A stretch of 64,000 nucleotides of DNA from Shewanella salipaludis (GTDB lineage: Bacteria; Pseudomonadota; Gammaproteobacteria; Enterobacterales; Shewanellaceae): the NCBI RefSeq assembly GCF_012911865.1, contig NZ_JAAXYH010000001.1, forward strand, positions 1-64,000, written 5' to 3'. Of the stretch, positions 34,832-44,900 are shown piece by piece. The notes below the pieces were generated by a model, which saw nothing but the letters and a program-made list of their open reading frames with translations, was not told the DNA's origin and did not search any database. Position numbers and translations under genes: made by a program. Within the stretch, counting starts at the first letter, position 1. Every line of letters starts with the position of its first letter.

Positions 34832-37189
34832 ATGAATGGATTCATGTTTGGCTTTTGTGCCTGTTTATTGTCGGCGATGTTGTGGCCATCACTCCTGCCT
34901 GCGCCCCTCATTCCTGTGGTGATCCTGGGGGGGCTTCTACTGGCTAAAATATCCCCGCTGTTGTCAGGAAGTTTGTCGGCCCTGGCGTGGATATCCAGCT
35001 TCGGCCTCATCTTGTTGCCGTCAGAGGCGCTGCAATTGCCGCCATCTGTCAGTATCAGAGGCGAAATCATAACACTAGTGGATCGAAACAGCGACTGGGT
35101 TAGTCTGGATATCGCATTAATTAATCGAAATTTAATCTTGGCCCCATTACCCTTGCCCAGACCCAAACTCAGGCTGACATGGCGAGATCCGCCGCCGCTC
35201 GCCCCCGGGCAGATCTGGCGTCTCGAACTCAAACCCAAAGGGCTCAGCAGCCTGCTGGATCAGGGCGGTTATAACCAGCAGAAACACCTCATCGGTCAGC
35301 ATATCATAGCCAGGGGCAGAGTGATCCATGGTGAGCTGCTGATGGCGCACACTTCGGTGCGCCAAGCATGGCTGAACCTCTTATTGCCCGTGCTGAGGCC
35401 CTTGGAGAGGGGAGACATACTGCTGGCCCTGTTGCTCGGTGACAAACGACTCATAGGGGCGCAGCGCTGGCAGGCCTTGAGGCAAACGGGCACGGGCCAT
35501 CTGGTGGCGATTTCCGGGTTACATCTGTCCGTGGTGGCGGCCTGGGCCTATGCGTTGGCGCTCTGGTTTGGACGCCTCTGGCCCAGTCAGGGGCGGCGTA
35601 ATCTGTTGATAGCATTGACCTTGGCCGCTGGCAGCGCCTGGGGTTATGCCTATTTGGCGGGCTTTGGCATCGCCACCCAGAGGGCCTTGTTGATGATCTT
35701 GCTGCTGATGTTGCTGGGGGCGTTGCGGCGCTTCTCCTCGCCCTGGGAGCGCCTCCTGACCGCCTTATTCCTGGTGCTGCTCATCTCTCCCTTTGCCGGC
35801 CTGAGCGCCGGTTTCTGGCTGTCATTTTCGGCGCTGGCGATTATCCTGTTCAGCCTCCAGAGTTACCCCCATGCGGCCCAGCTTGCCGATGCCAGTGCCC
35901 ATGCCAGTGCTCAGACGGATCCTGGCATAGGCCCAAGAGTCGGCCTGTGGGCGCGGCAATTCTGGGCGGTCCAATGGCGTCTTAGCCTCGGGCTGGGCTT
36001 GCTGCAGGCGCTATTGTTCCAGGGGTTCAGCCTCCATAGCCTATGGTTGAACCTGCTGCTGGTGCCTTATTTCAGTTTCCTGGTGATCCCGCTGGTGTTG
36101 CTGGTATTCATGCTCTGGGATCTGGGGCTGGCATTTGGCCAGGACTGGCACTGGCTCTGGGTGCTGGCCGATGCCAGTCTGCAGCCCTTCACCGCCTTGA
36201 TCGACTTTAGCAATCGGCTGCCGGCTCATTGGCTGCAGCCCTCACAGGCCATGCTGGCGGCGGCGATATTCACCGGGCTGGGGTTGCTGTTGTTGCTCAA
36301 GGCCAGGCCATCGGCTCATGCCGGCTGGCAGCGTTGGGGCTGGCATTTGGCTCTGTCGGTCTGCTTGCTGCCGGCGCTGTTGTCGCTCTGGTTGACCTTG
36401 TACCCCATAGCGCAGGCGCGCTGGCGGGTGCATCTGCTCGATGTCGGTCAGGGGCTGGCCGTGGTGGTGGAAAAGTCGGGCAGGGCATTGTTGTACGACA
36501 CAGGCGCCGCCTTCGGCGATTTCAGCTATGCCGAGCGGGTGATCTTGCCATTCCTGAGCAGCAAGGGCTTGTCGGCACTCGACTATCTTGTTATCAGCCA
36601 TGGCGACAACGATCACGCCGGCGGGGCGCGGACCATGCTGGCAGCCTTCAATGAGGCCAGGGTGATCTCGGATCTGCCCGAATTCGGCCAGATAAATTGC
36701 CGCCCCAAACGCCTCGCCTGGCAGGGGTTGAGTCTGGAGATAGTGGGGCCGGCGCAAGCCGTTGCGGGCAACAATGGTTCCTGTGTCATCCGCATCGGCG
36801 ATGAGCGGCAGAAGCTGCTGCTCACGGGGGATATAGAAGCCGATGCCGAACAGGCCTTGTTGGCCGGCGGGGCGCAGCTGCACAGCCAGGTCCTGATCGC
36901 CCCCCATCATGGCAGCAGAACCTCGTCATCCCCGGCGTTTATCGCCGCCGTGGCGCCCGAGCTGGTGCTGTTTCCCGCCGGGTTCGAGAATCGCTACGGG
37001 TTTCCCAAGGCGGACATAGTGCAACGCTACCGGGCGCAGGGGATCCGTGCCCTGAGCACGGGGGAGGCCGGCCAGATCAGTGTGCTTTTTAATCGCGACG
37101 AACGGGTCGTTCGTGGCTATCGCGCTGATTTGGCGCCTTTTTGGTATAACCGTTTGTTTAGATTTGGTGAGACGCCTAAACCGGAGTAG
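34832..37189 (+). CDS. comEC: DNA uptake channel ComEC/Rec2
   Basis: Inner-membrane channel for single-stranded DNA import in natural transformation; 785 residues, full length. N-terminal helices and an OB-like domain; the Competence domain with GTGHLVAISGLHLSVVAAW near residue 220; a further helix bundle; then a C-terminal metallo-beta-lactamase-like domain with LDVGQGLAVVV, HGDNDHAGG and PHHGSRTSSS (near 690), which is thought to degrade the non-transported strand in relatives. The metal site looks complete. No frameshift is visible, so the uptake pathway may be functional if type IV pili are present. Confidence 0.95.
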   Translation: MNGFMFGFCACLLSAMLWPSLLPAPLIPVVILGGLLLAKISPLLSGSLSALAWISSFGLILLPSEALQLPPSVSIRGEIITLVDRNSDWVSLDIALINRNLILAPLPLPRPKLRLTWRDPPPLAPGQIWRLELKPKGLSSLLDQGGYNQQKHLIGQHIIARGRVIHGELLMAHTSVRQAWLNLLLPVLRPLERGDILLALLLGDKRLIGAQRWQALRQTGTGHLVAISGLHLSVVAAWAYALALWFGRLWPSQGRRNLLIALTLAAGSAWGYAYLAGFGIATQRALLMILLLMLLGALRRFSSPWERLLTALFLVLLISPFAGLSAGFWLSFSALAIILFSLQSYPHAAQLADASAHASAQTDPGIGPRVGLWARQFWAVQWRLSLGLGLLQALLFQGFSLHSLWLNLLLVPYFSFLVIPLVLLVFMLWDLGLAFGQDWHWLWVLADASLQPFTALIDFSNRLPAHWLQPSQAMLAAAIFTGLGLLLLLKARPSAHAGWQRWGWHLALSVCLLPALLSLWLTLYPIAQARWRVHLLDVGQGLAVVVEKSGRALLYDTGAAFGDFSYAERVILPFLSSKGLSALDYLVISHGDNDHAGGARTMLAAFNEARVISDLPEFGQINCRPKRLAWQGLSLEIVGPAQAVAGNNGSCVIRIGDERQKLLLTGDIEADAEQALLAGGAQLHSQVLIAPHHGSRTSSSPAFIAAVAPELVLFPAGFENRYGFPKADIVQRYRAQGIRALSTGEAGQISVLFNRDERVVRGYRADLAPFWYNRLFRFGETPKPE

Positions 37190-37222
37190 AATGCTCACTT
37201 TGCCATTATCTCAGTGTTATCA

Positions 37223-39040
37223 ATGACAACATCGCCAAAAAATGAAATCTGGACAGTCTTCAAGCGACTGATGGGGTATCTCAAACCGATGAAAGGCATG
37301 TTTGTGCTGTCGGTATTGGGCCTGCTGACCTATGGCCTGGTCGACGCCGCCTTCATCGCCTTCATTAAACCTTTCATCGACGAAGGTTTTTCCGGCCAGA
37401 GTGTCGTGCCTTCCGTGACGTCACTGACGGGTGGGGTAGGAATGACCTCGGATGGTTTCAAGGCGAATAAGGATGTGTTGACCCTGGCACCGCTGGTGGT
37501 CATAGGCATGTTCGCCCTGCGGGGGCTGGCTAATTTCGTGTCCACCTACGGCATCTCCTACATGAGCGCCAGGCTGATCATGGACATGCGCCAACAAGTG
37601 TTCGAACACTACCTGAGCCTGCCCGTCAGCTATATCGACAGAGAGAATACCGGCAATCTGATCTCCAAGGTGACCTTCGATACCGAGCAGATAGCCAGAG
37701 CCTCGGGCAGCGCCCTGATTTCCATCGTTCGCGACAGCATCACTGTGGTCGGTATGTTGGCGTTGATGTTCTTCTACTCCTGGAAATTGTCGCTGTGCAT
37801 CCTGGTCATAGGTCCCATTATGGGGCTGGTGATCAGTGTGGTGAGCCGACGTTTTCGCAAGGTCTCCAAACAGATCCAGGCCGCCATGGGTGGGGTGACT
37901 GCGACCACAGAGCAGATGATCAAGGGGCATAAGAATGTGCTGGCCTTTGGCGGCCAGGAAACCGAAGCCAAGCGTTTTGCCCAGATCAACGATAGAAACC
38001 GCCACCAGAACATGAAGCTGGCTGTGGCCCAGTCCGTGAGCCAGCCTGTCATCATGGTGATTGGCTCCTTCGCGCTGGCATTTGTGCTCTATGCCGCCAG
38101 CTTCGACAGCATGAAAACCGACCTGACTGCCGGTACCTTCGCCACCATTCTTGCCGCCATGTTGGGCATGCTGCAACCCATCAAGAATCTCACCCGGGTG
38201 AATGCCGAGTTCCAGCGTGGCATCGCCGCTTCAACCACGGTATTCGAACTGCTGGATACCGAGCCTGAGGAAGACAATGGCCATTACGAGGTCGCCAGAG
38301 CCGCGGGTAATCTGAGATTTGATGACGTCAGTTTCCGTTATGCCAACCAGGACAAGCTGGCGCTCGATGGGGTGTCGTTTGAGGTTCGCCAGGGGCAAAC
38401 CCTGGCGCTGGTTGGCCGCTCCGGCTCGGGTAAGTCGACCATCGCCAGTCTGATCACCCGTTTCTATGCCGGTTTGGAGCGGGGCGACATCTTGCTCGAC
38501 GATGTCAGCATCTATGATTACAGCCTCAAGTCGCTGCGTAATCAGGTTGCCCTGGTGTCGCAGCAGGTGACCCTGTTCAACGATACCATAGCCAACAACA
38601 TAGCCTACGCCTATCCGGGGGAAGTGACCCGTGAACAGATCATCAAGGCCGCCGAGTTGGCCTATGCGATGGAGTTCATCGAGGCCTTGCCTGAGGGCCT
38701 GGATACCCAGGTGGGTGAGAACGGTGTGCTCCTGTCCGGCGGCCAGCGTCAGCGCATCGCCATCGCCCGTGCCATGCTGCGCGATGCGCCCGTGCTGATC
38801 CTGGATGAAGCCACCTCGGCGTTGGATACCGAGTCGGAGAAGGCGATTCAGCTGGGCCTGGATAACTTGCGGCAGAACCGTACCTCTGTGGTGATAGCCC
38901 ATAGGCTGTCGACTATCGAGAGCGCCGATCAGATCTTGGTGGTCGATCAGGGCTGTATAGTCGAGCGGGGTACCCACAAGTCGCTGCTCGAACAAAATGG
39001 CATGTACGCCAAGCTTTATCAGATGCAGTTCGGCAGCTAG
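37223..39040 (+). CDS. msbA: lipid A flippase MsbA
   Basis: Homodimeric ABC exporter that flips lipid A-core across the inner membrane; 605 residues from the ATG at 37223 (E. coli 582). Six membrane helices with the NTD from about 360: Walker A GRSGSGKST, signature LSGGQRQRIAIARAM, Walker B VLILDEATSALD, H-loop VIAHRLST. A GTG three codons upstream (37214) is an alternative start; the ATG is preferred. The first 80 residues include an insertion-like stretch (SLTGGVGMTSDGFKANKD) between helices 1 and 2. The TAG is directly followed by the lpxK ATG. Confidence 0.96.
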   Translation: MTTSPKNEIWTVFKRLMGYLKPMKGMFVLSVLGLLTYGLVDAAFIAFIKPFIDEGFSGQSVVPSVTSLTGGVGMTSDGFKANKDVLTLAPLVVIGMFALRGLANFVSTYGISYMSARLIMDMRQQVFEHYLSLPVSYIDRENTGNLISKVTFDTEQIARASGSALISIVRDSITVVGMLALMFFYSWKLSLCILVIGPIMGLVISVVSRRFRKVSKQIQAAMGGVTATTEQMIKGHKNVLAFGGQETEAKRFAQINDRNRHQNMKLAVAQSVSQPVIMVIGSFALAFVLYAASFDSMKTDLTAGTFATILAAMLGMLQPIKNLTRVNAEFQRGIAASTTVFELLDTEPEEDNGHYEVARAAGNLRFDDVSFRYANQDKLALDGVSFEVRQGQTLALVGRSGSGKSTIASLITRFYAGLERGDILLDDVSIYDYSLKSLRNQVALVSQQVTLFNDTIANNIAYAYPGEVTREQIIKAAELAYAMEFIEALPEGLDTQVGENGVLLSGGQRQRIAIARAMLRDAPVLILDEATSALDTESEKAIQLGLDNLRQNRTSVVIAHRLSTIESADQILVVDQGCIVERGTHKSLLEQNGMYAKLYQMQFGS

Positions 39041-40054
39041 ATGCAAGCTTGGGTAAATCGTCTCTGGTATCTAAGACACCCGGCGCGTTGGTTGCTGGCG
39101 CCCCTGTCGCTGCTGTTCATGCTGCTGACGGCACTGCGCCGCAGCCTGTATCGCCTGGGGCTCAAGCAGACCACTGTTTTGCCTGTGCCCGTGATAGTGG
39201 TGGGTAACATCAGTGTCGGCGGTGTCGGCAAGACCCCGACCGTGCTCTATCTCATTCGGTTGCTGCGCTCGGCGGGCTATAAGCCAGGGGTGATAAGCCG
39301 GGGCTACGGCATCCACATAGACGGGGTGAAAAGCGTGCTGCCGGGGGCCAAGGCCGAGGATGTGGGGGATGAGCCGGCCATGATAGTAGCGCGTACCCGC
39401 GTGCCCATGGTGGTCGGCCCCAGTCGTATCGCCGCGGGGCGCAGGCTCATCGCCGAGTTCGATGTCGATGTCATTCTCTGCGACGATGGTTTGCAACATT
39501 ATGCGCTGCACAGGGACCTGGAGTTGGCGATCCTTGATGGCGAGCGACGTCTTGGCAATGGCCTGTTGTTGCCGGCGGGGCCGCTGCGCGAAGGGGCCTG
39601 GCGACTGCAGACTGTCGATTGGGTGCTAGTCAACGGCGGTGAGGCTCGGGCGGGGGAGTGGCAGATGACGCTGGAACCCGGTGAACTCAAGGCCGTGGGG
39701 CAGGGCACCAGACTCGCCCCTCCGCGACCCGGGCAGGAGGTGATCGCCATGGCGGCCATAGGTCATCCGGCACGTTTTTTCGGCACCCTGGCGGCATTGG
39801 GGTATCGGCTGAAACAGGGTGTGGCCTTCGCCGATCATCAAGCTTTCAAGCTTGAAACATTGCAGGCGCTGGCCCGGGACCAGCCCTTGCTGATGACAGA
39901 AAAAGATGCGGTAAAATGCCGTGATTTTGCACAAGAGAACTGGTGGTATCTGGCAGTCGATGCCAAAATAGCACCACAATTTGACAGCCAGTTGCTGAGC
40001 CGGCTCAAGGCCGTGATTGAGGCTAAACGAGGAACCCCAGATGGCATTCGATAA
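39041..40054 (+). CDS. lpxK: tetraacyldisaccharide 4'-kinase
   Basis: Phosphorylates the 4' position of the lipid A disaccharide (Raetz pathway); membrane-associated on the cytoplasmic side. Length 337 (E. coli 328). An N-terminal hydrophobic helix (about 15-35) precedes the P-loop [13 protein letters not shown] near residue 52; VISRGYG and [14 protein letters not shown] are conserved catalytic segments. The gene abuts msbA without a gap and overlaps ycaR by 14 bp, giving the usual msbA-lpxK-ycaR operon; kdsB, next in many relatives, is absent here. Confidence 0.97.
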   Translation: MQAWVNRLWYLRHPARWLLAPLSLLFMLLTALRRSLYRLGLKQTTVLPVPVIVVGNISVGGVGKTPTVLYLIRLLRSAGYKPGVISRGYGIHIDGVKSVLPGAKAEDVGDEPAMIVARTRVPMVVGPSRIAAGRRLIAEFDVDVILCDDGLQHYALHRDLELAILDGERRLGNGLLLPAGPLREGAWRLQTVDWVLVNGGEARAGEWQMTLEPGELKAVGQGTRLAPPRPGQEVIAMAAIGHPARFFGTLAALGYRLKQGVAFADHQAFKLETLQALARDQPLLMTEKDAVKCRDFAQENWWYLAVDAKIAPQFDSQLLSRLKAVIEAKRGTPDGIR

Positions 40055-40220
40055 AAAACTGTTGGACATAGTGGCTTGCCCTGTTTGTAAAGGCAAACTC
40101 GAATACGATAAGGCGGCGCAGGAGTTGATCTGTAAGGCTGACAAGCTGGCTTACCCCATCACAGAAGGTATCCCTGTCTTGTTGGAAAATCGTGCCAGAG
40201 AGTGGCATAAGGCGGAATAA
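40041..40220 (+). CDS. ycaR: Trm112/UPF0434 family protein YcaR
   Basis: A 59-residue zinc-ribbon-like protein of the Trm112/UPF0434 family. [10 protein letters not shown] at residues 13-22 gives one Cys pair; the second pair is reduced to a single Cys (LICKAD), as in other bacterial members. [11 protein letters not shown] is the family signature. It overlaps the end of lpxK by 14 bp; the start was chosen at ATG 40041 (MAFDKKLL), with AGGA about 11 nt upstream. Function in bacteria is not established. Confidence 0.9.
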   Translation: MAFDKKLLDIVACPVCKGKLEYDKAAQELICKADKLAYPITEGIPVLLENRAREWHKAE

Positions 40221-40241
40221 TCCCGGCGTCTGTTCGGCTGT

Positions 40242-40268
40242 AGCGCTTCCCTGTGAAGCGCTTTTTTA
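40242..40268 (+). terminator. terminator of msbA-lpxK-ycaR
   Basis: AGCGCTTC-CCTGT-GAAGCGCT followed by TTTTT, 21 nt after the ycaR stop. Confidence 0.9.
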
Positions 40269-40283
40269 TGCCTATCGCCTGGT

Positions 40284-40326
40284 TATGCGCCCATTGATAT
40301 ATGCCCATTGCTAGATGCCCATAGCT
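40284..40326. repeat. 14-15 bp degenerate tandem repeat
   Basis: Three imperfect units built on ATATGCCCATTGCT, just beyond the ycaR terminator. Confidence 0.6.
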
Positions 40327-40586
40327 ACAGGCTCATCGACTCTTGCCGGCGCTATGGGAGCCGGCCGATAACAGGCGCTGTCAGTACCGCAGCAGGAACC
40401 AGGCACTGGAGTGTGTTGATGTTGTCAACTTGATTCACGGCAGTAGATTGTGTTTTTGTTTTTATAAAAATGTAACAAAATAACTGCTTAAGTAGTTAAA
40501 TGCGCTTAATTTCTTTGTCTGAGAATTGATTCGCTTCATGGCCTTATTTATACTCGGCGTCGTTCATTGGAATGGAGTCCCGGAGT

Positions 40587-41312
40587 ATGAATTCCCCGTC
40601 ATTTAATCACCTGGTTACCAACATGCTGGCCGCCCACCCAGGTGAGCGCGTCTGCCAATTTGAGTATGAAGGCAAGAAATATTGGTTGAAGCAAACCGAA
40701 CGCCTCCAGGGCGCCATGCGTTTGTTGAAGGCCGATCCGCATCAATCCTTTCTTAAAGAAGTTCGAGTGCTGCAGCGCTTGGCCGAGCTACAGGCTCCGG
40801 TACCTAAGCTTATCCAGGCCGACGAGCATTATCTGGTGTTGGAGGATGTCGGTCCTACCGTCAATCAATGGCTATCGGCCCCCGGATTGGAACCCGCTTG
40901 TCTGCAGAGCATATTGAACGATAGCGCCAAGGCGCTGGCAGGGCTGCATAAGATGGCACTGGCCCACGGCAGGCCGGCATTAAGGGACATCAGCTGGCAG
41001 CAAGGGCGGGTGACTTTTATCGATTTTGAAGCTAATCAACAAGGTAGCAACCTGCTGATGCAACAGATCAGGGATCTGTTGGTTTATATTCATAGCCTGT
41101 ACCGCTATTTGGGTCCGGCGGAGCAGATGATTGGCGAGGCCATTAAGCATTACCGCAACACGGGCGGTGAAAGGGTGTGGCGCCATACCCAAACTTTGTT
41201 GGCCGGTTGGCAATGGCTGGGTTTCCTGCTGCGACCCTTTCGTCACCGTGGTGGGCGGGATTTGAAACCCATTTACTGGGTACTCAGGTCGTTCAGGGCT
41301 GAGCAGAGCTAG
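40587..41312 (+). CDS. kinase-fold phosphotransferase of unknown substrate
   Basis: A 241-residue cytoplasmic protein with features of the small kinase folds (aminoglycoside phosphotransferase, RIO or Kdo/heptose kinase type). A glycine-poor N-lobe with YWLKQTER (possible ATP Lys), LVLEDVGPTVNQWL like a hinge, AHGRPALRDISWQQGRVTFI as a catalytic loop with Asp, and DFE in place of DFG. A family name cannot be given by eye; a lipopolysaccharide core kinase would fit the neighbouring lipid A genes. I chose ATG 40587 because GGAG lies 9 nt upstream; an ATG 15 nt earlier is possible. A terminator is at 41494-41515. Confidence 0.6.
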   Translation: MNSPSFNHLVTNMLAAHPGERVCQFEYEGKKYWLKQTERLQGAMRLLKADPHQSFLKEVRVLQRLAELQAPVPKLIQADEHYLVLEDVGPTVNQWLSAPGLEPACLQSILNDSAKALAGLHKMALAHGRPALRDISWQQGRVTFIDFEANQQGSNLLMQQIRDLLVYIHSLYRYLGPAEQMIGEAIKHYRNTGGERVWRHTQTLLAGWQWLGFLLRPFRHRGGRDLKPIYWVLRSFRAEQS

Positions 41313-41493
41313 CCTGCTTTTTTACTTCCCCCTAGCATCACCGGCTCACGCTCCCTGTGCCGGCATTAAGTTCTGTTATTTGTCCAGTCATTGGTTTTTT
41401 GCATTGAAATTGGCATTTTAACAGGTGTTATTCAGGCTAATGCTCTGGGGGCAGCTGGGGGATTTTTGCTAAAACCAGGCTTTGGATGAATAG

Positions 41494-41515
41494 TGCTGCA
41501 GTAGCAGCTTTTTTT
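41494..41515 (+). terminator. possible terminator after the kinase gene
   Basis: GCTGC-AGTA-GCAGC followed by seven T, about 180 nt after the kinase-like gene and just before the region shared with the second peptidase gene. Confidence 0.5.
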
Positions 41516-41779
41516 ACCCATAATGTTAATTGTTAGTAAATATTACATTTTAGCAACACCTCAAAAATTAGGTGCTTACCTATGCCTGTATTTAGTGTTT
41601 TAAACTGAAAGTTGACTACATTTTAGTCGATTATTTCGTATCGTTACTTATTTTTGTTGTGAATCAGACTATTATGACGCAGATGATTGTAAGCAAATTT
41701 ATTTTACCGCTTTACCTTTGATTCTGATACAAATTCGAAAAAACAACTCAAAAACGATCAAAAAATAAGCGCTTATTGA

Positions 41780-41809
41780 TTGTAATATCGTCAGTCCCTT
41801 TGCTAGTAT
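41780..41809 (+). promoter_or_regulatory. promoter of M11 peptidase gene 1
   Basis: TTGTAA (41780-41785), 18-bp spacer, extended -10 TGCTAGTAT (TAGTAT at 41804-41809). The same elements at the same spacing occur at copy 2, which supports the call. Start of transcription near 41816. Confidence 0.6.
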
Positions 41810-41815
41810 GCCGGC

Positions 41816-41957
41816 TGTTTTTACTCACAAAGCCAGTAAAACCCTGGGTTCAACCGGGTTGGAGGCCGAGTGATGTTGTTTAGCGGTTTCAAGAATAATT
41901 GACTCGGCCTTAGGGACCGGGGCGCTAGATTATTTGTATTGTTTAGGGGTAATGAAT
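41816..41957 (+). promoter_or_regulatory. structured 5' leader with alternative hairpins (copy 1)
   Basis: The leader can form either a long-range stem GGCCGAGT (41864-41871) with ACTCGGCC (41902-41909), or a local hairpin in which CTCGGCC (41903-41909) pairs with GG-A-CCGGG (41914-41921) around loop TTAG. Both use CTCGG, so they exclude each other. The same pair of choices exists in copy 2 with changes that keep pairing (a U-A pair there is U-G here). The local hairpin is 22 nt before the ribosome site and has no T-run. It behaves like a switch by design; no known riboswitch class is recognised. Confidence 0.5.
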
Positions 41958-44900
41958 TTGAACATGAAGAATGTCTCAGTGGCATCGCGCTTTGCCGCGA
42001 CTCACTTTTCCCGGTTGAGTGCTTTGACACTCCTGGCACTGGCATCGGCCACCACGTTTTCGGGGCCAGCCCTGGCCAAAGCACAGAGCCATGACTCTCA
42101 CTCCCAAATCCACCTACCTCAAGGCAAAGCACATAAGGCCAGGGCAGACAAAGCCAGGGCCGACAAGCAACAAACCGAGCAACAGACGCTGGCGTTGGCC
42201 GGGCTGATGGCGGAGTATCGCCATGCAGCCAAGGCCGCCGACGTCAATGGCGCCAGGGCATCACGGGATGCTGAATTAGCGCAACAACTGCTGGAGCTGG
42301 CCATCGCCCGTCAGGCCGCTCAGGGTGAGTTGCTCAAGACAGATCCCGGCGCTGCGCTGCGCAGCGTGCTACCCGAATCCAAACGCGCCGGCCTGCCGGC
42401 CGAGGTCGAGGCCAGGCTGGCACATAGGGGCGAACTGCAAGGTGAGCTTGAAGTCGTCTATGAAGATTTCGAGGATCCCAGCCTGAATCGTTTACAGCAT
42501 ACGCTGGTGACCGACAAGGGCCGGGTGGTATTGCATCTGCCCGCCAATGCCCGGACTGCACAGTTGAAAACCGGCGACAAGGTGCGGGTCAAGGGCTGGC
42601 AGTTCAATGATGGTCGGCAAGACGCGGCCAACGGCGACCTGGTCGTCGACGAGGCTCAAGACGGTTTGGTGGTATTGGCGGCGGGTGCCGACACTCTTGC
42701 CGGCACGAGTTCTGTCTCGACCATGACGCCACTGTCGGGCACCAAGGGCGAGCAGAAGCTGCTGGTACTCATGCTCAACTTTCAGGACAATCCGAGTGTG
42801 CAACCCTGGACTGCGGCGCAGGTGCAGCAGATGGTGTTTGGCACAGTCAATGATTACTACCGGGAAGCCTCCTACGGCCAGACCTGGCTCACGGGAGATG
42901 TGAAGGGCTATTACACCTTACCCATCAACACCACCTGTGATTACTTCGGCATGGACAGTTATGCGCAGCAGGTCGCCAAAGATAACGGCATAGATTTGAG
43001 CCAGTACCAACGACTGGTGTACATGTTACCCCAGAACAGCGCCTGTGGCTGGCGTGGTCAGGGCACAGTCGGTGGCGTTCCTTCAAGGGCCTGGCTCAAC
43101 GGTGAACTCAATCTGCTCACCATAGGTCATGAATTGGGCCACAACCTGGGTCTTAAGCATGCCAAGAGGCTGAACTGTGGCAGTGGCTACATCAGCGATG
43201 CTTGTGTTGCCATCACCTATGGCGATGTGCTGGACATCATGGGGAAGTCCGAGGGCCATTTTAACGTCTTCAATAAAGAGCGACTGGGCTGGCTGACCGC
43301 CGAACAGGGTGAGATAGCCACAGCAGACAAGGATGGCAGCTTCCTGCTGGAACCCTATGAAACCAGCCCGAACGGTGTGGCCAAGGGGCTCAAGGTGCGC
43401 CGCGGCACGGATGCGACTACTGGCGAGCAGTTGTGGTACTACCTGGAGTATCGTCAACCCACAGGTTTTGACAGTTTCCTCGCGGGCAAGGCGGATACGG
43501 CCGGGGTGTTGGTGCATCTCAATAGCAGCGCCGAAGACATAGAAAGCAGCCAACTGCTGGATATGACACCGCTAAGCTCTATCTATGATTTGGATGATGC
43601 CGCCCTGGTGGCCGGTCAAAGCTACACAGATAGTGTTGCCGGTGTGACCATCACCACAGAATGGGCCGACGGCTCGGGCGTTGGCGTCAACGTCAGTTAT
43701 TCGGGTGGCACGGGCGCCAGCTGTGTCAGGGCCAGTCCCGCTTTGGCTCTGTCGCCCAATACCAGTGCCTGGGTCGCCCCCGGCACCGGCGTGAGCTATA
43801 GCGCGACCGTGACCAACCGCGACAGCCAGGACTGCGCCGCCGACAGCTTTGCCGTCTCGGCACAGGTGCCTGCGGGCTGGAGCGCCACGAGCAATAGCCT
43901 GAATCTGGCTCCGGGTGCCAGCGGCAGCGTGACCCTGACGGTGACCTCGTCAGCCAGTGCGGCCGACGGTTTCTATGACATCAACATCAGTGCCAAGCAT
44001 GGCAGCGACAGTCAATACCAGAGCAGCGGCCTGGTGAGTTATGTGGTGGAGACCCCGGTTGCGGCCTGTGTGTTGGCTAACCCTGTGTGGTCACTGACAA
44101 GCAACAGCAGCGGTGCAGTCGCACCCGGTACAGCCGTGACTTATCAGGGCATGCTCAAGAACAATGACAGCGACAGCTGCGCCGCCTCGAGCTTCGATGT
44201 GGCAGCCAGCCTGCCCACCTCCTGGAGCGCCGACACTGCCAGTGTCAGCCTGGCACCGGGCGAGGCGAAGGCCGTGAGCATCACAGTGACTTCGTCTTCG
44301 ACTGCTGTTGATGGCGTGTATGATTTCAGCCTGTTGGCCCGCAATCGCAACAATTTGAGCTATCAGGCGTCTGCCAGCGCCAACTATACCGTGAGCGCGC
44401 CGCTGCCGACATGCAGCCTGGCCGCGCCGCGCATAACAGTTGCCAACCCGGTTGGCTTGGAACTGGCCGCCGGCAGTTTACAAAGCTACAGCGTCACAGT
44501 GACCAACCAGAACGGTCAAGGGTGTGATGATGTCGGCTTCAATCTGTCTGCTTCTGTGCCTGCGGGTTGGAGTGCCGACAGCGCCAACCTGACCTTGGCG
44601 AGCGGTGCCAGCAAGACGGTGAGCCTGGGCGTGACCTCTGCATCGACGGCCATATCCGGCAGCTACAGCCTGACGTTGACGACGCGCGACAGTGTTAACA
44701 GCGGTTACCAGGCCAGCACCTCAGTCAGTTACACTGTGGCCGCCAAGGCCAACAGCGCCCCTGTGGCGGTCAACGACAGTGTCGCCATGTCGAGCAAGAC
44801 GTCCATCAGCATCAATGTGCTGGGCAACGACAGCGATGCCGACGGCGATAAGCTCAGCATCAGTGGCGTGACTCAAGGCGCCAAAGGCAGTGTACAAATT

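Larger units (their letters stand above)
41532..41957 (+). repeat. upstream region duplicated at 48269-48682 (copy 1)
   Basis: Around 420 bp upstream of the first M11 peptidase matches the region upstream of the second. Aligned blocks begin with GTTAGTAAATATTACATTTT here and GTTAGCAAATGTAACATTTT there; run through CCTTGATTCTGATAC-type and ACAAATTC blocks; and end in TAGTATGCCGGCTGTTTTTA and the leader. Identity rises towards the gene. This is a duplicated promoter and leader, part of a gene-scale duplication. Confidence 0.8.

Noticed and set aside
41816..41957. c-di-GMP-I (GEMM) riboswitch before the peptidase genes
   Set aside because: GCAAAGCC in copy 2 recalls part of the motif, but it is ACAAAGCC in copy 1 and the other conserved blocks are missing.
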